Below, piece by piece: positions 48,197 through 59,252 of a stretch of 64,000 bases of DNA; the first letter of the stretch is position 1; each line of letters starts with the position of its first letter. Under the pieces are notes generated by a model, which was not told the origin of the DNA, made no database searches, and saw nothing but the letters and a program-made list of their open reading frames with translations. A program made the position numbers and the translations under genes. The stretch is taken from NCBI RefSeq assembly GCF_017591425.1, contig NW_024465655.1:2293501-2357500 (forward strand). The letters are read 5' to 3'. Source of the DNA: Ochotona curzoniae. Its lineage: Eukaryota; Chordata; Mammalia; Lagomorpha; Ochotonidae.

Positions 48197-50794
48197 TTCT
48201 CACGCATCACTGGATGTTCTGAACAGTGTGTTGTTAGGCAGTATTTTCACTACAGGGCTCTTATGCACACCTGGATAGTATAGCTTACACACGTATGCTA
48301 TATGATAGAGCCATTGCTCTTAAACGTCACACCTGTGAAGTACTGTATTAAAGAATGTAGACAAGTGTAACACAATGCTAAGCTTGTTCTATCTACAAAC
48401 ATATCCCAACATGTAAAATGCACAGTAAAGTTGTGGTAAAAAAGTGCAAAAATGGCACTTACCCTAAATAGAGCTTGCAGAATTGAATGATGACCTGGGT
48501 AAGCCACTGAGTGAATAGTCAGAGCATATAAAGTCCTAAGGCATTATTGTCCAGCCAAGTATGTTTTATAAACTCTGTACATTTAGGCTACGCAAAACAT
48601 ACATAAGAATATCTAACTTCAAGACTAGTCAACTTTACCGTAATTTTACTTCATAAATGTTTTCTTTTGATGTTTGACTTATGGAACATGGCAGCTTAAA
48701 ACCCAAGCATATCTTAGTGTTGTACAAAAATATGGGGAGATTTGCTTTTTACTTTAATTAAATATTCTTTTTATTTTTTGAAAAAGTTTTTTTCACTTTT
48801 TTTTTTTTGCTTGTTAGCAGATAATGCACCCTGAGCATCCTACTCCATTAACAAAAAACATTCAGTGTAGGAGTTTCACGTTTTCAAATTTCCTACAAGA
48901 TTTACTAAAGCCTTCTCAAGGTTCCATCAACCCTTCAATGTAGGGGCCATAAATGTGGCATAGCTGCTGCTTGTAAAGTTAGCACTCCATGTAGATGCCA
49001 GCTCATGTTCCAACTCATCCACTTCCAACCCTGCTTCCTTACAACGCATCTAGGAATTCAGTCAATGATAACCAAATATGAATTTTATTAGGACTTCTTC
49101 TTTTATTAGAGTTTCTTCTTCCACGTCTCCATTATCTTGTCTCTTCTTTAACTGGGCCTTCGTCTCTCACTTGCAATGATTCCTCAGCCAACTTTTCAAG
49201 AATAACCTCTTCGAATTCTTTAATGTCATCCTCATAACACACTGTTTACCATATTTGTCAGTCTTGGTTATTTTCTTTTATGCCCTCCTTTTTGACAAAT
49301 GCTTTGAATTTATAGATACATCTATTGAACGTCTCATACATTCCTCCTCAAGTAGTGACTTGAGTTACTGTAACCCCTTGATCCATTGGTTCAGGCAATG
49401 ATGTGGTGTTCAGAGAAAGACGAGTCGCTGCCCGAATATCGCAATGAAGATCACCAGTATAGGACATATTTCTGGAGTATTACAATTAAAGATTCTTGAA
49501 TCATATGTCATTCTACAAATGTAATCTCCATTTTGCTAACAAAGCAGTTCAAAAGAGCAACTTGGATGGGGATTCTGGGTCACCCATGGGTGCTTACTGC
49601 CTCTATAGCACACATGGCTTGTGCTTTTTGATATGCTTGTAAACTATGGGGTTCTCACTGCTCTAGACCAGAAATGGTTTGAGGATTACCATCAGGCAGG
49701 ACTATACCCCTGTGCTTAATAGCCCAGAAACCCGGCACTGACTTGAGTTCCTTATGGCTTAAAGTCCTTTTGGACATGTGTTTTCAGAGTATAGAACACA
49801 TGCACTGAGCTATGCTCTGAGAAGTAATTTCCCTCCAAACTCAGTGTACCTTGAATATCCAAAGAGCATTCAGCAGCTTTCACATCAAAACTCATAGACA
49901 AGTCACCTATTGTCCCATGATGTAAAGAATTGTTAAAGTCATCAGGGATACCAGAAGCATCAGCACCATCGTTGGGTCCAGTGTCTTCCTCCCACATCAT
50001 CCACATTCATTTTGCCCATGATCAAAACGGTACAGAGAGAGACACGTTTGAATGGGGTCATCTACCCCGGGAAGTTGAAAGGTCACACATGTAATATTTC
50101 CCATTTTTGAATTTTTGCCAGTCTTTATATCTTTAGTAAAACATCGCATTTATTAACTTCTTTGTTGTTTTTTTTTTTTTTTTTTTTGCTGCAGATTGTA
50201 GCTGTGGTGGAAAGGAATATGCTTGGCTATTGAGCAGTAACATTGCTGATATTTTTAAATCACTTTTATTTGATTTTCGGATGAATCAACCTATGGCTAT
50301 ACTATCAGGAGACTAATACAGCTAGAAATACTAGCAATAGACTTTGCACACTTAAGGATCATGAAGTACTGAACAATGTGAGATTCAACCAAAGGTGTGT
50401 GTGTGTGATGCAACTGACAGGCATGGTAAACACAAGAAATATGAGGCTATTGTTCAGGCAAACAAAATAATGCTTTCCAGTAAAGTTTTAAAACTAAAAT
50501 GAGTAGATACAGCAGGATGTAAGCAAATGAGCACAACACAGTGTAGGAATATGTAAACCATAACATAGTTACCTATGATTATCAAGTATCGTATACTGTA
50601 CATAATGGCATGTTGCATTTATATGATTGGTAACATGGTAATTTATTTACACAAGTGTCAGCTCAAATGTGGGAGTAGTGCATTACACTAGGACGGCACG
50701 ATAGGAAATTTTCAGCTGTAGTATAAAGTAATGAGATCGCCATTACATATGCAGGTCACTGACAGCCAATACCTTGTAATGGAATACATGGCTA
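48197..50794 (-). mobile_element. Tigger (pogo-like) DNA transposon, nearly full length
   Basis: The left end (CACGCATCACTGGATGTTCT, TGTTAGGCAG) and the right end (GGACGGCACGATAGGAAATT, TTACATATGCAGGTCACTG, GTAATGGAATACATGGCT) correspond to the two ends of a Tigger element of the Zombi/Tigger4 kind as I remember it. Subterminal landmarks agree: GCTATATGATAGAGCCATTG, GTAACACAATGCTAAGC and TTTAGGCTACGC on the left, GTAACATGGTAATTTATTTA on the right. The interior holds a broken minus-strand transposase. At about 2.6 kb it is close to an intact element. A 20-T run at 50168-50187 is a likely later change. Such elements moved before or early in placental evolution and are dead here. Confidence 0.75.
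49130..49745 (-). pseudogene. Tigger transposase relic (DDE, pogo/CENP-B-like)
   Basis: Reading the minus strand from high to low coordinates and allowing frameshifts and stops, the landmarks of a Tigger-type DDE transposase occur in the family order. A segment with VILKPFL and SSENP (about 49640-49700) corresponds to the 'KPLLIYHSENP' area. NTTSLPEPMDQGV (about 49374-49410) corresponds to the family's 'PNTTSLIQPMDQGV' signature after the third catalytic region. DDIKEFEEVILEKLAEES (about 49180-49232) corresponds to the acidic C-terminal tail. Several stops and at least one frameshift lie between them, so no protein can be made. The 84-codon open stretch at 49752-50006 lies upstream inside the element and may be an earlier part, but I do not recognise it. 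Confidence 0.65.
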
Positions 50795-52914
50795 GATTAT
50801 TTATCCATTGATTTTATTGCTGTTTTCTCCCTGCTTGGTTCAGTTTACTGCCCATTTGGGTAGAATTTCTTTCTTTTTCTCTCGGATCCCTTTTATGATT
50901 GTTGTTTATGGCTTTGTCTATCCACTCACCTCTCCTATGCCCCACAAGAATTGACCTTTTCTGTTTATCATAATTCCAACAAGGTGCTTGCTTTATTTGA
51001 TTTTTTTTTTTCCAATATACGCTCTGATTCATCTTACAAGTAACTTTTCATTGAAAAACGAATTGGCTTTCATGACATTGTATTATCCTGAATGTTTTAT
51101 ATCATTATTGAAAATGTGACTTTCTCCTATGACCTAGCAATTAAATTTCCTGAAATTCATTTCTTGATATTTTTCTGCTCTTTTTGATTTTCCCCTAATA
51201 ATTTTATTCCTCAGAATTGGAATCACTATACAAAAGCAAGTAATTAAAAAATATGTGGTTCTAGCCCAACTTTTACCTCCTAGGTCATATCTTCCACTGC
51301 CATCTGGAAAATCATTAGTCAACACACTTAGATATCAGCTAATCCCCAGTCCACAACAATACCCATCAGTTGTTTGTACACTTCTCAAGGATACTGGTAC
51401 TGTCCTTGCCACTAACTTATCATTTTAAATTTACTTTGAAGCATCATAATTTATCACCAAATCACCTTCAGATCCACATCATGCTGTTACCTATTTTTAT
51501 CATTTTCACTTATAATAATTTAATAGTTTTTTTTTTTTACCTGCCTTTACATCTGTCTTTTTCCAATGTATTTGCAACTATACTATTCCAGGGAGAATAT
51601 TTCTAAAGCATTCTTTGACCAGATCACATTTAAGATGACTTTTCATTACCCACCAGGTTTGTGGACACAAAAACAACCTGTAAAGAGGAAAATCTTAGCA
51701 CGGAAAGAAGATGCTAGAATCCTGTAACAGCAGAATCCTGAGATTATTAAATATTTTATATATGACACCAATGAGGAACTGAAATTAACTATAGTTTTGT
51801 ATAGACTGTCAGCCATGGGAAACAATTATACAAGTACATCTCTGGCAAGTAGGTCACCAACGCATTTTATATCAGCAATCAACTTTAAAGCGACCTTCTT
51901 AATTAGACATACCACATCTACTAAGTGAAAGTGTGCGTTTGTCTCACATGAGGATTTCAATGCGCATGCTTAGGCACGTTCTCCATCACTTTCACTTCTG
52001 CTTTGGTCCTCTATTTGTTCCTAATATAACAAGCATAAAATCTGATGTGTTTTCATTTTGTCTTCAATTGCTATGATATGATCTCCGTAGACCAGAGAAG
52101 CTGTTAAAAATTAATGGGGAACATTTTAATTGTGAATATATCAAAAGATTTCAGTTTAATTAGGAAAAGATTAACCCATGCCCTTCAACTGAACTTTGTC
52201 AGTTGGGTTCTGAAATGCTGAGAAATATGTCAATGCGTCTAACATGAAAAATACATGCAAAGTCAGTTTCTGCTTTGGAACGCTTGGCTTCCAATCTTCA
52301 ACTAGACAGAATCAAAGAGAGAAAAATTAATCCATTCTGCTATAATGAATGGACAATTATTATTCAAGATTCTGCTTATAATGTAGCAAATATCAGTTGT
52401 GATTTTGAGATTCATCTGGGTTTACTGTTTTTGTTTGCATTTTCTAAACTATGATGTTAGAAATAGTAACACAATTTTATAATAGTAACACACTAAAATT
52501 CTCCCCTCACCCTGAGTCCCTGAAAACCACTAGGCTGTTGGGATTGCAGGTCTTCATGGAGGAGCATTCCTGGAGCCTTCCCAGTAGGATGACCCTAAGG
52601 CAGTCATGCGAAGGTACTGCAAGCCAACAGGCATTCATGAGCCAGACAGAGATGCTTCGGAACAATCCAATGTGTATTTCCACTTTGAGCCTCATTAATC
52701 GTCAGGTTCCACATTTCTGTTGATTAGTTCTTCCTGGTCTCTGCTATTCGGTTAGGGTATCCTGAGAAAACTAGTAATGTGTTTAGTAAGAAACAGCCAA
52801 GTCATTTGACAGCACTGATGTTCCAGTTTACATTTTCATCAATAATGTGTGAATAGCTTGTTTCTCTGTACCCCACACAGCACTGGATGTTGCCATTGTT
52901 TCCATTTTTAACAT
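50795..52914. other. Unassigned, A+T-rich sequence
   Basis: No gene. A patch at 51590-51660 (CAGGGAGAATATTTCTAAAG ... GACCAGATCACATTTAAG) is vaguely L2-like but too weak to call. Confidence 0.35.
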
Positions 52915-53062
52915 GTTGATTTATTATTTTTTTGGAATGCAGAGTAACAGAGAGGGGTGGGTAGGGAGATACAGAGAAAGAAAGCGATCTGCCATCTTCT
53001 GGTTTATGTCACCAAATAGGCACAGAAACCAGAGCTGAGAAGAGCTCAACTCTGGAGCCGAG
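52915..53062 (-). mobile_element. C-SINE 3' part, antisense
   Basis: GTTGATTTATTATTTTTTTGG tail, then GCAGAGTAACAGAGAGGGGT, GATCTGCCATCTTCTGGTTT and CAGAGCTGAGAAGAGC. This is the reversed 3' half of a C-SINE, truncated at about 53062. Confidence 0.75.
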
Positions 53063-53091
53063 GGAGAAGTTCTCCAGTAAACTGTTCATTC

Positions 53092-53392
53092 TGGGTCAGG
53101 CTCAGTGGCTCAATGGGCTAATCTTCCCCCTTCAAGCACTGGCATCCCATCATGTCTGGCTGCTCCACTTCTCATCTAGCTCCCCGGCTGTGGTCTGGGG
53201 ATGTAGCAGAGGAAGGCCTGAATCCTTAGGATCCTATGCCCACGTGGGAGACTCAGAGGAGGCTCTTTGCTTTGGATCTGCTCAGCTGTGCTGGCCACTT
53301 GGCAAGTGAGTCCATGATGGAAGATCTTTCTGTCTCTCTTTTTGTAAATCTGCCTTTCCAATAAAAATAAATACATCTTAAAAAGAAAGAAA
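53092..53392 (+). mobile_element. C-SINE, older subfamily, full length
   Basis: GGGTCAGGCTCAGTGGCTCA head, GCATCCCATCATGTCTGGCT, CTAGCTCCCCGGCTGTGGTC, CCCACGTGGGAGACTCAGAG, CAAGTGAGTCCATGATGGAA and a CAATAAAAATAAATACATC tail. It lies head-to-head with the antisense fragment at 52915-53062. Confidence 0.88.
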
Positions 53393-53717
53393 GGAATTAA
53401 GAACTCATTGCTTCCCCACTGTCCTTTATCCATCAAAATGCTTCGTCTGTTTAGCAGAGGTTCCAGCCTCCTGCTGTCACATATGAAGATCATAGGTGTT
53501 AAAGCCTTCAAATTCCCAGAAATCCGAGGTGCATGAGCTTATGGCACAAATACATACCGCTGTTTTCAATCAGAAAGGTTTGATTGTTAAGCTTTGTTTT
53601 TTGTAACTGTATAACTTAGACCCTCATTACTGATAAAATCTGAATAACATCAAATATGTTTAGTTAATTATAATCATTTCTTAAGTCGTAAGTCTATTCA
53701 TAGAAATCAGTTTGCTA
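53393..53717. other. Unassigned sequence
   Basis: Nothing recognised. Confidence 0.35.
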
Positions 53718-53832
53718 GGATCTGGTATTGTGACTACCAGCTTCATTACCGGCATCCTCTCTCACGCTCTCTCTCTTTCTCTTTCTCTCTCTAACACTGC
53801 CTTTAAAATAAATAAATCCTTTTAAAAGAGGA
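53718..53832 (+). mobile_element. Internally deleted old C-SINE
   Basis: A head-like part (GGATCTGGTATTGTGACTAC ... ACCGGCATCC) is followed immediately by the CT-rich 3' region (CTCTCTCTTTCTCTTTCTCT, 53765-53790) and a CCTTTAAAATAAATAAATCC tail. The approximately 200-bp body between them is missing. Confidence 0.65.
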
Positions 53833-55321
53833 ATAAATTTGCTAACTGAAAAAAAAGTCTATTGTCACACCATGTTCACCATGAAAGTTCAAAAAACACA
53901 GTGTGTGCTTGCAGAGCAGCAGCATTCCATAGGCTAGGGTACAAGCATATCAAATCTTCTATCACTGAGTCCGAGCTTAATACCTTTTGAATGAACCTGA
54001 ATCACAGGAGGGAGAAGGAGTAGCTAAGCCGCAAAATGCTGAATAGAAATGACTAAGTTGACTCTAACCGTTTGGCAACAGTTTGGTAACAAATAATTCT
54101 ATGAAAATCTGCACACATTAAGCCAGGTATCAGGTATGTCAGATGAAGAAATCAAAGCTTTTTATACTCTAGGTTTTGGATCCAGCAGATTCCACTGAAA
54201 TTATAAAGGCAAGGGCACATCTGGAGTTTATCTAACGTGCAAAAGAAAAATCAATGTCGTGGTATCCAAGGTCATAGGCGATGGAGAAAAATTCATCTGC
54301 CTGTCACAATGCAATAGAAGTTACACTCATGACTAAGCCGAGCAGAATTTGACTGCTCTCTGCTCCACAACTCACCCAGAACGTGTAAGGCCAAAGTGCA
54401 GGAAAAGCCAGACGGAGAAGACAGCGCACTTAAAAAATCAGGGTTCTCCCACAAAGGTCTGCTCACTGACAGTAAGAGGCGAGGTAGCTGAGGAGTTCAT
54501 TGAAAGCAGCAAAGCCTCTCCAGCAGTTGCTCATGCTCAAATGTGCAAGGTGAACTTTGGAATGTAGAGATGGATTTTCTATAGCTTAGTCAGCAAAGTA
54601 CATCGCGGGGGGCTCCCAGGGGACAATCAGCAGATCTTGGTCTTAGCAGATCTTAGAAGGCACCCAGATTCGGAGCATGACACATCTCAGCTTTATTTAA
54701 GAAGCACCAGCTTGGGGTTTTTCAGCAATTCTTTAATGAGGAATGAATGTATTTCAATAATAAATATATTCATGTATATTTGTTGTGGACATGTATAATA
54801 ATTTGTACATACACATAATTATCCTCTATGGTTATGCTTAAGTTCACAGTCAGGCCAAAAGTTCTTATTAGATTGTGACTATTCCTTATTAACAATTTCT
54901 GCCTTTGTTTTTACAAAACATAGAGTTGAGAAGTCAGTCTAGCAAATGTCATGGGTGGCTTCGGTTGAACTGACCCAGACATCACCTGCGGTCATCAAAA
55001 TGAATTAAACAGAATCTCACCCCAAATGGGACAGTGACAGACTGCTTCTGTGTGCTGTCCTGGTATGTGCTATGGTAGACATGAAGGAAAAGCATGCAAC
55101 CAAGGTGGCTAGCTTCAAAAATGGAAAAGAAATGAGCTTTAAGTAAAATCTTCAAAGCCAAACTGGAATACGCCTGCTCCCTGTTAGCACATTCAGAGAT
55201 GTTGTGCTTTTGCTGGTTTTAAAACACTGCTTAAAGACATGTATACATTAAGAAGATCCAGATGTCATAGCCTAGAAATCCCATCTCTAAAAACTGAACT
55301 CAGGGAAATGATGAAAATGAG
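53833..55321. other. Unassigned sequence
   Basis: About 1.5 kb with no gene or confident repeat. A+T-rich at 54740-54830. Confidence 0.4.
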
Positions 55322-55685
55322 CCTGGGAGCTTGCTTTTCTTATATAAAGCTTTATTTATTATTATTTTTCTAAAATAAAGGCAGAGTTATAAAGAGAAAG
55401 AGATACAGCGAAAAAGATCCTCCATCTGTTGGTTTACTCCCCAAGTGGTCTTGATGGCCAGAACTGAGCTGAGTTGAAACCAGGAGTCAGGAGCTTCTTT
55501 TGGGTCTCCCACATGGGTGAGGGTCCCAAGGCTTTGGGCCATCCTTGACTGCTTTCCCAGGCCACAAGCAGGGAGCTGGATGGGTAGCGGAGCGGCCGGA
55601 ACAGGAACTGGCACCGTATGGGTTCCCTGCACGTTCAAGGTGAGGATTTAGCCACTAAGCCATGAGGCTGGTACCTGGGAACTTG
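55322..55685 (-). mobile_element. C-SINE with 12-bp target duplication, antisense
   Basis: A full-length copy in reverse with AAAGGCAGAGTTATAAAGAG, CTGTTGGTTTACTCCCCAAG, GGTCCCAAGGCTTTGGGCCA and GCCACAAGCAGGGAGCTGGA. It is bounded by CCTGGGAGCTTG at 55322-55333 and CCTGGGAACTTG at 55674-55685 (one mismatch). Confidence 0.93.
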
Positions 55686-56019
55686 TGAGCAAAGGACTTT
55701 CTCTGTAGAATTGATAATATTGTGGTAATAGTCAAATTTTTAAAAATTCTAAACTCTAAGGAAGATATGAAACTAAATTCACTGGTGCTTTCCAAATTGA
55801 GAGGTAAGAAGTGGTAGAGAATATCTGTGGAACAGTCTCCGCAGTGAGAATTATAATCATCTTAGTCCTTCTCACCGTCCAGGAGACTCACTGGCCTCTG
55901 GTAGTTCCTGGCAGAGTGCACCATGGCTAGCATTTGCAGCTAGAATCACACAGGGTAATGCTGTCTTATCTTTCACTTCTTACTCTTGTCCCCTTACCTT
56001 GTCTAGAAAAAAGGAGCTT
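55686..56019. other. Unassigned sequence
   Basis: Nothing recognised. Confidence 0.35.
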
Positions 56020-56320
56020 AAAAGTGAGAATTTCATGGGCACCGCTTCTATCCCAGCAGCCCCGCTTCCCATCCAGCTCCCTGCCTGTGGCCCGGGAAAG
56101 CAGTCGAGGACGGCCCAAAGCTTTGGGACCCTGCACCTGTGTGGGAGAACCGGAAGAGGCTCCTGGCTTCGGATCGGCATAGCATCGGCCGTTGCGCTCA
56201 CTTGGGGAGTGAATCATCGGACGGAAGACCTTCCTCTCTGTCTCTCCTTTCTGTATATGCGCCTTTCCAATAAAAAAAAATAATAAAAATAAATCTTTTT
56301 AAGAAAAAGTGAGAATTTCA
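56020..56320 (+). mobile_element. Young 5'-truncated C-SINE, 16-bp target duplication
   Basis: The element (56036-56304) starts inside the head at GGGCACCGCTTCTATCCC and then keeps the young-family sequence almost intact: GAGGACGGCCCAAAGC, GCTTCGGATCGGCATAGCAT, CGGACGGAAGACCTTCC. It has a CCAATAAAAAAAAATAATAA type tail. It is flanked by perfect 16-bp direct repeats AAAAGTGAGAATTTCA at 56020-56035 and 56305-56320. The perfect duplication and low divergence mark a recent insertion. Confidence 0.95.
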
Positions 56321-57511
56321 GCTTAGTCCTTATCATGCTCTTCTCTCTCACATGTGCCTATAAGTACAAGAAACACAGTGCGCTCATCAGAGTCAAACAT
56401 AGAACCCGAATTTGGTTATCATCCCGGCAATTATTTCTTTGTTAGTGGTTTCTCTGTTGTCAGTGAAATAATCCTATAAAAATTTTATCCAGGAAAGCTT
56501 GTGTAATTAGCAATAGGTTGGAGCTGAAAGGAGAGGGTCATTCTCTGATTCTCTATGCCAGGGAAAGGCCTGGGCTGGGCTTCAGAACACTTGCCCTTGA
56601 ACTCAAAAACAAAGGCAGAACTGAGTCAGGACCGTCGGGCGTCAGGCCATGGACACTCGTAGAACACACTGATGGCTGCAGGGATGCAGGCAGAACTGAT
56701 ACAAGAAGTGACCTTGAACTCATCTTTGTAGAAGAAATACAGTTTGAATAAGACAATTCAAGGAACTCCAGCATTATGACCAAAACAAGTCAAATGACAG
56801 TACTAGGGAGGAGCCTGTTTTATGTTCGAGATACTTATTTAAAAAATGAGGTGGGAGAGTACTAGGAAATAATAATAGAAATTATTTGCACAGACCTTGT
56901 GTGGGAGGGTGGGAGGAGGGGAAGGTGGGAGAAATCATTGGGCTGTGTGTTGTATTTCCTAAAAACGTGCAGGATAAAAATGTTTCACATGGTAGCTAAT
57001 AGTGCCAATAAATCTAGACTTAAATACCTTTTTTTCTTGAATAATTTATATATTTGTCTCAATATATTCCATAACAACCAAAATAGTTCCTTACTCATAA
57101 ACAAATAAACAAACAAAAACAAACAACTGTAGCTAGGAGTCAGGTATGCAAATTGTGAACTCCAGATACTGGCTGAAGCGTCCTAGCATCCCCAGATTAT
57201 CCTTGTGACAAAGCCAGTGCTCCCATCCTCTCCCAGCCTCAGAATTGCTCATGCAAGGCCAAGTCCCATGCAGGGTTCCTTCTGTCTTTGTTTATGAAGC
57301 CCTCTCCCTGTGCACTCTTCAATGCCCCCTTACTGTAGCTTTCCTTCACAGTGAATAGCCCTTCATTCAATCCTTTACAAATGTAACATAGTGTTTAGTT
57401 AGTGGCCACAGATTGAAATTACTGAGGTATCCATGGAAAATGAAAGAGACAGAGAAAAAAATGAATATAGATAAATGGACCAATCAGATGATAATTTAGA
57501 AAGCACAAATT
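56321..57511. other. Unassigned sequence
   Basis: No gene or confident repeat. A short (AAAC)n-like run lies near 57101-57126. Confidence 0.35.
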
Positions 57512-57559
57512 AAAAAAAAAAGACTTATTATTTATTCAAAAGGCAGAATTACAAAGTGA

Positions 57560-57600
<41 letters not shown>

Positions 57601-57850
57601 CATCCATCTGTTGCTTCACTCAAATGGCAAAACATCCCAGGCTGCTGGGCTGAAACCGGAGTTACGAACTTCATTCTGCTCTCCCACATGGGCTCCAGCA
57701 TCCTAACACATGCACATTATTGCTGCCTTACAGGCACATTAGCATGGAACTGGATCACAAGGTGGAGTGGCTGGGCCTCGAACCAATGCCCACTGAGGTG
57801 TGGATGATGCCGGCTCCTGGCTTTAGCCATTATACCACAATACCAGCTCT
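57512..57850 (-). mobile_element. Old C-SINE, antisense, containing a (GA)n tract
   Basis: Read on the plus strand: A/T tail (AAAAAGACTTATTATTTATT), AAAGGCAGAATTACAAAGTG, the GA tract, CATCCATCTGTTGCTTCACTC, CCCACATGGGCTCCAGCATC, GCACATTAGCATGGAACTGG and a reversed head ending near CATTATACCACAATACCAGC. The order is that of the older subfamily. Confidence 0.85.
57565..57596. repeat. (GA)n microsatellite
   Basis: About 16 uninterrupted AG units, expanded from the GA-rich 3' region of the surrounding antisense C-SINE. Confidence 0.96.
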
Positions 57851-58022
57851 GAACACACCAATGTGTAACCTCTGTTTACAATCCAGCAGAAGTTAGCTGT
57901 GCACAGCATTCTAATATTCAGTTCTACTTCAAGTAGTTGATAGAAAACCAAATGAAAAGGCAAGTTCTTTTTGATGTAGAAACAACAAGAACAAAAAAAA
58001 TCAAATTCACGTATATGAGGAA

Positions 58023-58306
58023 TTTTCAAAAGGTTCCTGGAGGATTGGTTATTTTGCCTTGCAGTTGAGACATTGCATGGAGTATCGACAGGGTCTGATT
58101 CCAGACCTACTCCTAATTTTAGGTTCCTGATACTATGCATGTTTAATCCTGTGCCCACATGGGTGGCCTAAATTGGATTCCTGGCTCTTGCTTCTTGCTT
58201 TTGCGGACCAAACCTTAGCTACTGTGGGCACCTGGGAAGAGAAACAGTATGAGGCAGATCTCTCTGTCACGTTCTCTGTACCTTGGCCTTATAAATAAAA
58301 AAAATG
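58023..58306 (+). mobile_element. Old C-SINE, diverged
   Basis: A diverged head and body (GGATTGGTTATTTTGCC, CCCACATGGGTGGCCTAAAT, GGATTCCTGGCTCTTGC, GGGCACCTGGGAAGAG) leads to GCAGATCTCTCTGTCACG and a CTTATAAATAAAAAAAATG tail. It directly precedes a younger copy, which probably inserted into its A-tail. Confidence 0.68.
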
Positions 58307-58643
58307 TCGGGCCTGGCAGCCGTGGCCTAGCGCCTAAAGTCCTTGTCTTAAACGCACTGGGATCCCATATGGGTGCCTGTTCTAATCCCGGCAGCTCCAC
58401 TTCCCATCCAGCTCCCTGCTTGTGGCCTGGGAAAGCAGTCCAGGACGGCCCAAAGTCTTGGGACACTGCACCCGTGTGGGATAGCCAGAAGAAGTTCCTG
58501 GCTCCTGGCTTTGGAAGGGCTTAGCATCGGCCATTGCGCTTACTTGGAGAGTGAATCATCGGACGGAAGATCTTCCTCTCTGTCTCTCCTCCTCTCTGTA
58601 TATCCGACTTTCCAATAAATAAATAAATCTTTAAAAAAAAAAG
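58307..58643 (+). mobile_element. C-SINE, young type, full length
   Basis: GTCGGGCCTGGCAGCCGTGG head, GGGATCCCATATGGGTGCCT, GTTCTAATCCCGGCAGCTCC, CAGGACGGCCCAAAGTCTTG, GTGAATCATCGGACGGAAGA, and a CCAATAAATAAATAAATC tail followed by an A-run. It is one of the best-preserved copies. Confidence 0.96.
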
Positions 58644-59084
58644 TCTTAAAAGAAGGAAGCAAATCGACTTATGGGAAATGAATTTCGTAAAAAATTCATG
58701 GATGTCAAGTTTTTTGTTTGTTCTTTGCACCTGAAGAGGCTTAGTCTTTTATTTCCATTTTCTAAGGGGTGTTTGGAGACCCTTCATGAACCTGCTTAAG
58801 CGCAGAGACATAAACTATATATTCAGAGAGAGGTGAGATGGTGCCACACTGCAGGAGGAGGAGGAGGGTAAAATCTACACAGAGTCATTTGAGGAAAAAT
58901 AGAAAGAAGAGTAAAAATTCCTCAACAGGCTAAAGGAAACTTCCAGACAGGAGCATGCATGAAAACAATGCATGTATAGAAATTACAACATGCAGAAGAG
59001 AGGAGGGGAAAGAAGCAAGAAACGAAGACAGAGACATGACTATAGCCTGCTTCATAGGCAATTTTCCTTTTTAAAAAAAAAACT
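58644..59084. other. Unassigned sequence
   Basis: Nothing recognised; purine-rich near 58845-58875. Confidence 0.35.
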
Positions 59085-59252
59085 TATTTTATTGATACAG
59101 TTCCATAGACTCAGGGATTTCCTTTCCCCCCTTCCCATTCCTCCTTTGGTTTCCCCTATATTATTACAATAGTACAATCCTTCAGCAACAATCATAAGTC
59201 CATCATTCTGCTATTTAAGTGGATCCTGGTATTGTAGGTATAGATAATGGCA
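59085..59252 (-). mobile_element. L1 3' UTR fragment, antisense
   Basis: ACTTATTTTATTGATACAGT, TTCCATAGACTCAGGGATTT, ATATTATTACAATAGTACAA and ATCATAAGTCCATCATTCTG match the 3' UTR words of the L1 at 9360. This copy is only about 170 bp, strongly 5'-truncated. Confidence 0.8.

Noticed and set aside
49752..50006. 84-codon acidic minus-strand frame as a separate small gene
   Set aside because: It lies inside the Tigger element between its ends and is best treated as part of the decayed transposon.
53755..53795. Independent CT microsatellite
   Set aside because: It is the CT-rich 3' region of an internally deleted C-SINE.
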